NCBI RefSeq assembly: GCF_020906515.1
Contig: NC_085851.1
Coordinates: 3,100,001 to 3,164,000, forward strand
Length of the DNA stretch: 64,000 bases
Direction: 5' to 3'
From: Vanrija pseudolonga
Taxonomy: Eukaryota > Basidiomycota > Tremellomycetes > Trichosporonales > Trichosporonaceae
Shown here: one piece after another, positions 57,545-64,000 of the stretch
Layout of the letters: each line of letters opens with the position of its first letter
How positions within the stretch are numbered: the first letter of the stretch is position 1
Program-made: the position numbers and the translations under genes
The notes under the pieces: model-generated
Told to the model about the DNA's origin: nothing
What the model saw: the letters and a program-made list of their open reading frames with translations, nothing else
Databases searched by the model: none

Positions 57545-59553
57545 TTACCCCCCATCACTGTCCTCCTCGTCCGACTCGCCATTATTCGCTCTCCTCCGCC
57601 CGCCATACGCACCCGCCGAGCCGCCGCTCTGGCGGCGCGCAATGGCCGCAGCGGCCGCCAACGCGCCGCCATCAAAGCTGCTCCGTCCGCGCCCCTGGCC
57701 GCTGCCTCGGCGCTGCATCGGTCCGCCAAACGAGCCCGAGTCAAAGCTCGAGCGCCCGACACCGCCGCCCGCCCTGCCCCTGTCGACGATAGGCGCGGCG
57801 CCGCCGTCCATGTCCTTAAGGTCGACGCCAAAGCGTACCAGCCAAGTCGCCCAGTTACGCAGCATGCCGCTGTCGCCCGACTCGGCGGCCCAGCGGCCCA
57901 GCGCGGGCGGCACCCACGTGAACCCGTCGATTGCGATCGTGCGGATACGTGACGGGCGCGACATGAGCGTGCTGAGGAACGCGTTGCCCCCCGGGCTGGG
58001 GAGGCTGCGGAGGCTTGCGGCGGACGCGTTGGGCTGGAGCTGTGCTGGCGCCGAGCCAGGGCCGGGCGAGACGGACGACTGAGGCACGCGCGGCCACCGC
58101 GGCAGCGTGACGTGCATTAGTGGGTGGTCGGCGCGCGCGAGCGCTAGTGCGAACTGGGGGTTCTCCGCCAGCAGCGCGTGCGGGAGGGCGAGGTTGAGAT
58201 GGCGCAGCTGCGGGTGCAGCGAGAGCGTGTCCGCCGGCGGCATGAGGTCGTTGCGCGGCCAGTCCATGGTGGCAACGTACGTCAGGCTGACAATCTTGTC
58301 GCCGTGGGCGAGCTGTAGCGCGCGGCGACCGCCACGCACCGGGTCGTCCTCCCACGCGCTCAAGCGCGACTCGTATGGCGACATCACAAGCCTCGACAGC
58401 CGCGGGAGGTCGGACCGCGTCAACGTGGACAGCAGCGTGCCCGGCGGTCCGCCGACCAGGGTGAGCGTGTGCAGGTGGGCGAGGTTGAGCGGCGGCGGGG
58501 GCGGGGGGGCATCCGGGTCGTCGTCGAGGTCGAGGTCGTCGAGCGCCTCCTCATCGTCGGGGGGCAGCGCACCGCCTATCCACACGAGTCCGAGGACTTC
58601 CAGCTCCTTCGCGGCGCGCAGGAGCCGCACGGCCTCGACCTCGCTCTCCTCATTACCGAGGTGCACGCCCTCGAGGGCCTTCAGTTTGCGGATGCACGGC
58701 GCGACGCGCAGGTCGTCGAGCGACACGCCGGTGACGGGCAGTCGGAGATGGGTGACGCGCGGCGCGAGCTCCAGCAGGGCCGAGCACGCGCGGCGCACAG
58801 TCACGGGGTCAGCGCCGAGATACGACCCGCCCGGGCCGAGCCCGCTCAGGTCGAGCACGGTGATCCACCGCCCGGGCACCGAGTGCGGGTGGATGTTGAT
58901 GTCGGACCACTTGCGGTCGCCGAGCACGAGCGCCTGCGCGAGGCCCGCGACGTTGTCCCCGTGGATGTGGGGCTCGGCATAGAGGTACTTCAATACGAGG
59001 GGCTGGCACGGGTGTCAGTGGCGTGATGTGATGTGGGGGAGGGAGCGTGCGCCCGAGCGAGCGCCAATCCCATCCCCAAAGGAGCGCATAAGCCAGGCAT
59101 GCCACAGCTAGCTCCGGGTGGCAACAGGCCTCGACTCACCTTCCAAGCGCGGCAGACACACATGAGCGCGCGCGCCGTCCGCGCCACGCCCTCGCGCTGC
59201 ACGACGCGCGCCGCGAGCGCCTTGCGCGCAGCCCGGCCGCCGTGCGCGTCCCAGCTCGCTGCGGGCGGCTTGCGGCCCACGTCGGAGGGATACGACGGGG
59301 GCAGGGCGAGCGCATGGGCAATCACGCGGCGCAGGACCTCGGGCGGGAGTATGGGCGGGTTGGATGGAGGTGGTGGGCCGGCGGCAAGCGACCACGAGCG
59401 GTGTGCCGGCCTGTCCGTGTCGAGCGAGATTGTCCACGCGCGGTCGAACAGTGGCGAGCGGGACAAGGGCGAGGTCGGGCCGGGGCTGCGCGGCGTCCCG
59501 GGGAAGCTGGAGGGGAACTGGGGCGAGCTGGAGAAGCTCCACGCCGCGGTCAT
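57545..59553 (-). CDS. F-box/LRR-like protein
   Basis: Two exons, 59553-59140 and 59002-57545, give 623 residues. After a Ser/Pro-rich N-tail, the stretch LPPEVLRRVIAHALALPPSY then ARALMCVCRAWK and PLVLKYLYAEPHI has the shape of a degenerate F-box as seen in many basidiomycete F-box proteins. Leucine-rich segments follow (ALEGVHLGNEES, KELEVLGLVWIGG, LHTLTLVGGPPGTLLSTLTR), suggesting a repeat-type substrate-binding part. An acidic insert (DDEEALDDLDLDDDPD) with a Pro run and a Gly/Arg/Ser-rich tail (RRGSGQGRGRSSFDGG) complete it. If it is a true F-box protein it would join an SCF ubiquitin ligase; the substrate is unknown. Confidence 0.65.
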
Positions 59554-60116
59554 TGTGTGGTGGCGAGGTGGAGAGTACAGAGTTCAGCCACGAGATGTTG
59601 GTGTGGCCTTGTGACGCGCGAGCACGAATTGTTGTTGGTGCCGGCCCGGTAATCGGGTGCGTTGGGCCCCGACTGTCGGGTTCCGTGCCCCGACGAGGGC
59701 AAGGCGGCGGCTGGCTGGCTGGCTGGCCGCGGCGACTGGGTCGTTGGCCCACGAGTGGTCCAGCGGGCTTCATGTGCATGGTTGCGATGGCTGCATGCTG
59801 CATGGGGTACCGAGGCGTGAGAGGGGATACAGTGATCAAGCATACACCCCACGATGCGCGGCTGCATTGTGTACATCAAAGCCGTGGACACGGACAGGCC
59901 GTCCGCGAGTTCTCCGCCTCTCCTCCCATCCTCCCTCACACTCATTCGGGACGCTCAGACCACCCCCAGAACCAAATAGCTTTGCACCCTCCCCCCTCAC
60001 TAGGCAAACAGATGCATTGATTCCAATAGTGGTACACTTGGCAGGTTACATGAGATGGTCGGTATCCGCGTTTGATCCGACCCGGTCTAGCTGTACGGCG
60101 TCGTCGTCTTCTTCAT
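59554..60116. other. Gap between the F-box gene and ISA1
   Basis: 563 bases, upstream region of the F-box gene and 3' UTR of ISA1. A short GGCTGGCTGGCTGGC repeat lies at 59708-59728. No gene seen. Confidence 0.45.
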
Positions 60117-61032
60117 CTAAAACTTGATGTTGAAACTCTCGCCGCAGCCACACGTGTCGACAATGTTCGGGCTAGGGGGCGTCAGCAGGCGATCGCGTGT
60201 AAGATGGCACAGGGGAGGCTGGGTGGAGGCGGCATCGGCCCACTAGGGCTCCATGGCAAACGTAGCGCGAGATGCCGCAACCATGGGGGAGTCCGCCAGC
60301 ACCCCGCCCACCCCACACACTCCTCCCGACCACACACTCACTTGTCAAAGACAAATCCCGCACTCAAGCGGTTATCCCGCCAGTCCATGCGCGACCCAAT
60401 GATGGAGAAGAGGGCCTTGGAGTCGATTAGGACCTTGACGCCGTCCTGCTCGACCACCTCGTCAAACTTGCCGCCTGGGGGGTTGACGTATTCGAGGTGG
60501 TAGGCCATGCCGGCGCAGCCACGCGTCTTGACGCCGATACGGAGGAGCTTGGGCTCGGTGGGGGAGGAGGAGAGAGCGCGGAGGCGGCCAACGGCTTCGG
60601 GGGTCTGTGGGAGGAGCGGGGTCACAAGGCGAGGTGGAGCGGCAGCGAGCACAGGAGAGTAGAGGAGTAACATCAGGTCGGAGCAGCAACAATCGCAAGG
60701 AAGCAGCGTCAGCGAAACCCTCACTACCACCCCTCCATGCAACTCACGATTGACAATGCCGCCTTCTTCGACTTGATCTCACGTCGCCTAGGCTTGGGCT
60801 TGGCGGCGGCGGCGTCCGACGACGGCGCAGCCGACAGCGAAGAGCCAGCGACCGTTGCGCCGGGCTTGCCGCCGTCAGACAGGGGCGCGAGGTGGGGGTG
60901 TGCCGCGGGCGAGTCGGTGCGGACGATTGTTCGTGCCGGCTGGGCGAGGGTGGGTGCCGACGACGACGCGAAGCGGCGCGCGGCGAGGCGCGACGTCGAG
61001 GCGAGGGGCTGGCGCAGGGCGAGGAGGGACAT
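60117..61032 (-). CDS. ISA1: Mitochondrial iron-sulfur assembly protein Isa1
   Basis: A-type carrier needed with Isa2 for [4Fe-4S] cluster assembly on mitochondrial enzymes. Three exons, 61032-60748, 60604-60342 and 60171-60117, give 200 residues. The N-terminus MSLLALRQPLASTSRLAARR is a typical mitochondrial presequence and is followed by an Ala/Ser/Pro-rich stretch. The HesB/IscA domain runs from ALSITPEAVGRLRAL through KLLRIGVKTRGCAGMAYHLE to the end TCGCGESFNIKF. All three ligand cysteines (CAGM and CGCG) are present. Confidence 0.95.
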
Positions 61033-61733
61033 GGTGTATGGGTGGAGGAGGTGCAGGGGTGAGATAGTAGTTGGAGTCGAAGAGTTGAAGATTAATCAAG
61101 GTCCGATGTGATGGAACCCCGAGTCGGAGAGGGATGAGTAACGAAACAACTGGCGGGCGGCGGCGGTGGTGACACTAGGGCGGACAAACCCGGGCGGTGG
61201 GGTGTGACGAATGCGCGGGGTGTGATTGGCTGGCTGGCTGGGCGTTGCTGGGTGCTGTCGGCTCCGGTGTGTTGTGTGGAGTATTGTGTGTGTGATGGAG
61301 AAGAAGAGTCAAACGTCGACGTTGATGAGGTAGGTCGTGTCGTGTAGGGTCGGTGAGTCGGTCGTGGGATGGGGCTACAGTGTGACTTGTTACGCCGCTG
61401 TCGCTTGGATGACTACGCACGAAATGTGATTGAACAGCTGGGTTACTCGGTGACACCCCAGTGCGCCAAAGCCGATAGTCCCGCCACCGCCACCCAGCGC
61501 ACCCACCCAGGCTAGGCCTTTGCTCCCGCGCCAAGGCTCGTGGCATTTCCACAATGACGCCTGGAATGGAAATGGCAAGGACGTCGGATCCTGCATGCGT
61601 GCGTATCGCGTCAAGGATGGATGTGGCAGCCATGAGCTCCGTTCGGCATCACAGTGGCGGCTCGCAGCGCTGTGGCAGTGCCCATGGGTGGCGTGGCACC
61701 CTCCCCCACTTCAGACCGCATGCATCTAGCTCT
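61033..61733. other. Gap between ISA1 and the kinase-like gene
   Basis: 701 bases, upstream of ISA1 and 3' of the kinase-like gene. It contains GGCTGGCT-type and TGTGTGTG words near 61225-61290. No gene or RNA seen. Confidence 0.4.
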
Positions 61734-63011
61734 CTACGCCTGCCTCACCTTAGCCAGCAGAGGCAACAGCAGCGCGCCACCCCCGACCCCCTCTTCCTCC
61801 CCAGCCACACTGGCCCACCGGCCGAGGTCGACGTCCTCCTCCCCCTCTCCAGCTGCTACAAGCGCGCTCCGCCCCTCTACCACGGTGGCACGCTTCCCCG
61901 TGTCGCTATAAAACTCGGCGTTAAAGTCGGCCTGGAGCGCAACCTCGCGGCCGTACCCGCACAGCGCGGCGCGGGTGAAGCTGTGCGAGAGCAGCTCCGG
62001 TGCGCGGGCAGCATACGCGTCGGCGAGTGCCGTACCAAACTCGAGTGACCGCGCGCGTAGGGTCGCTGCTACGCCTGCGCTCGGCGTCCGCCCGGAAGCA
62101 GGGTACACCGCCTCGTATGCGTGCCCGGCGACATGGGCGAGGATCATCCCCACCTCAGCGCCGGGGTGCGCGACGTACGGAAACTCCCAGTCGACGAGCG
62201 CCATCCCGTCTGATGGTGGAGTCGTAAGCAGCACACTGCCAGGCCACAGGTCGCCCATGCCCCATACCTTCAGCCCGTCGCGCGGCTCAGGACTAAAGTC
62301 CAAGCCCATGCGGAGGGCCAGCTTCTCGGCGTCGGCAGGCGTGTCGAGCTCATACTTTGTGAACAGCACTTCGAGGTACCCTTTAAGCTGGTTGGCGACG
62401 TCCGTCTCGCGGTACGTCAGCTGTGCGACGGTCTCTGGCGGGGGGTTGATCGACGCGGCGTGGATGCTGGCGAGCGCTGTGCCGAGCTTGGCGCCGATAG
62501 CCGCAGGAGACGGGCCCTCCTTGCCATCCCACAGCGCGCTGACGACCTCGTCGACGACCTGTGCCCGGAGGTAATCCGACAAGGTGGTCAACTCGCCCAG
62601 GTCGCTAATCCACAGCACTTTGCGCTCTTCGTCGTGCCACACGAGGCTTGGCACCGCGACGTCGGCCGCGCGCAGGGCGCCCGCGAGCTGCGGGTCCGTG
62701 GACAGGTGGCGGAGGGCGCGGGCCTCGACCGCCTGGCGGGCCGTGCTGAGCGGGACTGAGGGCTCGTTGGGCATGTGGGCCGGCGCGAATTTGAGGACGT
62801 AGGAGGTGGCGTTCGTTGCGGCATTGGTGGGGAAGGCTGACGAGGCCGGCTGGGTTGAACTCGCATCATGGGCAGCGATACCCTCCGATAGAGGTTTGTC
62901 GAGCCGCAGTCGGACTGTCGAGTTGATGATACCACCTGTTAGCTTTGTGATGCCGAACTCGTTGGCGGGGATGCCGATTGTTTCGGTAATATACGTGTCC
63001 CAGTCAAACAT
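61734..63011 (-). CDS. APH/choline-kinase-fold protein, kinase-like
   Basis: Single exon, 425 residues. The N-terminus MFDWDTYITETIGIPANEFG then ITKLTGGIINSTVRLRL fits the glycine-containing loop of APH-fold kinases, and ATSYVLKFAPAHMPNEPSVP gives the Lys of the ATP site. RQAVEARALRHLS supplies the Glu. In the catalytic loop it reads GMGDLWPGSVLL, and then ALVDWEF, the metal-binding Asp. The first catalytic Asp and the second are present, but the family's His before GD is Met (as in several fungal relatives) and the Asn after it is Ser, so activity is uncertain. Likely a small-molecule kinase (fructosamine-, choline- or antibiotic-type); I cannot name the substrate. Confidence 0.75.
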   Translation of the reverse strand: MFDWDTYITETIGIPANEFGITKLTGGIINSTVRLRLDKPLSEGIAAHDASSTQPASSAFPTNAATNATSYVLKFAPAHMPNEPSVPLSTARQAVEARALRHLSTDPQLAGALRAADVAVPSLVWHDEERKVLWISDLGELTTLSDYLRAQVVDEVVSALWDGKEGPSPAAIGAKLGTALASIHAASINPPPETVAQLTYRETDVANQLKGYLEVLFTKYELDTPADAEKLALRMGLDFSPEPRDGLKVWGMGDLWPGSVLLTTPPSDGMALVDWEFPYVAHPGAEVGMILAHVAGHAYEAVYPASGRTPSAGVAATLRARSLEFGTALADAYAARAPELLSHSFTRAALCGYGREVALQADFNAEFYSDTGKRATVVEGRSALVAAGEGEEDVDLGRWASVAGEEEGVGGGALLLPLLAKVRQA

Positions 63012-63664
63012 CTGTCCGGTCGGGATGTGGCCTGTGGCTTGGTCGGCTCGAGTTCTAGGCCGGAGTTGTGCCGGCGGTGAGATGCGTCGCTGACGAAGGC
63101 AGTTGGGGGTATGGGGATCGGTGGAGCAGTTGCGCCAGAGTCTAGGAGATTGTTGCTTGCTGTTACAATGTTATGTAGCAACTAGTAAGTGTCCTTGCCT
63201 GTACGTTGACGAGTCGGATCCGGTACAAAGGAGTCGGTTCACGTCCATGTCCGTCGGAGTGGTCGTCGTCATTTGGAGCATTCTTCGGCGTGCTTGCCGG
63301 GCAGACCGGGATGATGGATTTGTTGTTGAAACTGCGCTGGCTGGTTGGTGGCTCGTGCGGAGACCCCGCATGGACCCATCCTTTCGGCGGCGTGGCGACG
63401 TCGCGCGGGCTGCTGCTACTGCTACCACTCTTGGCCACTGTGACACCAACCACCACCACCACACCTACCTTCCCTCCTTCCCTTGCCTCCCTTGCCCTCC
63501 CTCGTCCCCCCAGCCTACATTGACCCCCCTATCCCACATCTCCTACTCTCCCCTCCCCATAACCTTAATCACAACGACGACAACAACATCAGCATCATCA
63601 CAATCATCGTCACTTTCCTCGACGCAACCGCGGGTCAACGTACCCGCCCCAGACCCACGCTGCA
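63012..63664. promoter_or_regulatory. Divergent promoter, kinase-like gene / HOOK-like gene
   Basis: 653 bases between two divergent start codons. The right half becomes C/A-rich (63430-63640) with CACCACCAC and ACAACGACGAC words, typical of a fungal 5' leader. No TATA box stands out. Confidence 0.4.
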
Positions 63665-64000
63665 ATGTCTCTGTCGCAGCGTCGCGAGCAGGATGCCCTC
63701 CTCGCACTCTTCAACAGTTTCAGGCCGTCACGGCGGGTCGTGTCATTTGAACAGCTCGCAGATGGAAAAGTCCTCATGGAAGTGAGTTGGGGCAGCAGTG
63801 GCCAAATGGCCTGCCTGCTTGGCCTACCCCCACCGATACTTCCCGACTAACCACCTTGCCACCAGGTAATGCACCAGATGTAGGTCGTTGTCGACGCCGC
63901 CGCCGCTGCCACTGCCTCGGTGCACCATCATGGCGCATCACCACACACGCGCCGCCCCGCCACCGCCGCCGCCCACTGACATCACACAGCGACGGCGCAC
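63665..64000 (+). CDS. HOOK-like microtubule adaptor, N-terminal fragment (cut by window edge)
   Basis: Partial gene. Exons 63665-63781, 63866-63879 and 63990 onward join in phase; the second exon is only 14 bases. The reading is MSLSQRREQDALLALFNSF, then PSRRVVSFEQLADGKVLMEV, then MHQIDGA. This matches the N-terminal Hook domain, in which a calponin-like fold binds dynein light intermediate chain and which usually reads VLHQID soon after a LxNG/LADG block. Hook proteins link cargo such as early endosomes to dynein and kinesin. Everything after about 47 residues is outside the window. Confidence 0.6.

Noticed and set aside
1-64000. Transposons, rRNA, CRISPR arrays, origin of replication
   Set aside because: Looked for transposase or reverse transcriptase motifs, long terminal or inverted repeats, regular spaced repeats and rRNA words on both strands; none found.

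Overview
This window is eukaryotic nuclear DNA from a basidiomycete fungus, most likely a GC-rich tremellomycete yeast (Trichosporonales-like). Genes are dense and split by many short introns (about 34-60 bases) with GTGAGT/GTAAGT-like donors, a CTAAC/CTGAC-like branch site and a CAG/TAG acceptor. A SCAP homologue and the style of several proteins fit that group, but the species was not determined. Because genes are spliced, the CDS entries span start to stop codon and the exons are listed in the evidence. I read exon joins by hand and checked that phases and lengths close in frame.

Layout from left to right. 0.1-6.2 kb: an unrecognised multi-exon gene (-), proteasome ATPase RPT5 (+), a DENN-type DUF2347/DUF4484 protein (+), and a doubtful small Cys-rich ORF. 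6.8-20.1 kb: the SCAP sterol sensor (+), ESCRT-III SNF7 (-), checkpoint protein MAD2 (+), COPII cargo receptor ERV46 (-), chaperonin subunit CCT1 (+), uracil-catabolism gene URC4 (-). 20.1-26.3 kb: a 6.1-kb stretch without a recognisable gene, whose right end looks like a spliced CDC25 leader with a small upstream ORF. 26.3-37.2 kb: mitotic phosphatase CDC25 (+), nucleolar POL5 (+), mismatch repair MSH3 (-, 18 exons). 37.2-44.7 kb: a tRNA-like sequence, an arrestin-type trafficking adaptor (-), a doubtful small spliced gene, ribosomal protein uL1 (-) and mitochondrial bL28m (+).

45.1-56.8 kb is the most unusual part. Four minus-strand genes for secreted proteins share a fasciclin-like (FAS1-like) fold with two conserved cysteines, and three of them share the same intron pattern. 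One is GPI-anchor-like, one is minimal, and one has a short dibasic propeptide. The last is a 1161-residue protein with about 29 Arg-Arg sites, 17 of them Arg-Arg-Gln, between its signal peptide and its FAS1-like end. This looks like a Kex2-processed repeat precursor fused to a FAS1-like domain. A glycerophosphodiester-type MFS transporter gene (+) lies inside the cluster.

57.5-64 kb: an F-box/LRR-like protein (-), mitochondrial iron-sulfur assembly factor ISA1 (-), an APH-fold kinase-like protein (-) and the 5' end of a HOOK-like gene (+) cut by the window edge. I saw no transposase, reverse transcriptase, rRNA, CRISPR array or confident tRNA. Most genes are housekeeping genes and not functionally linked; only the FAS1-like cluster looks like a true local gene family.
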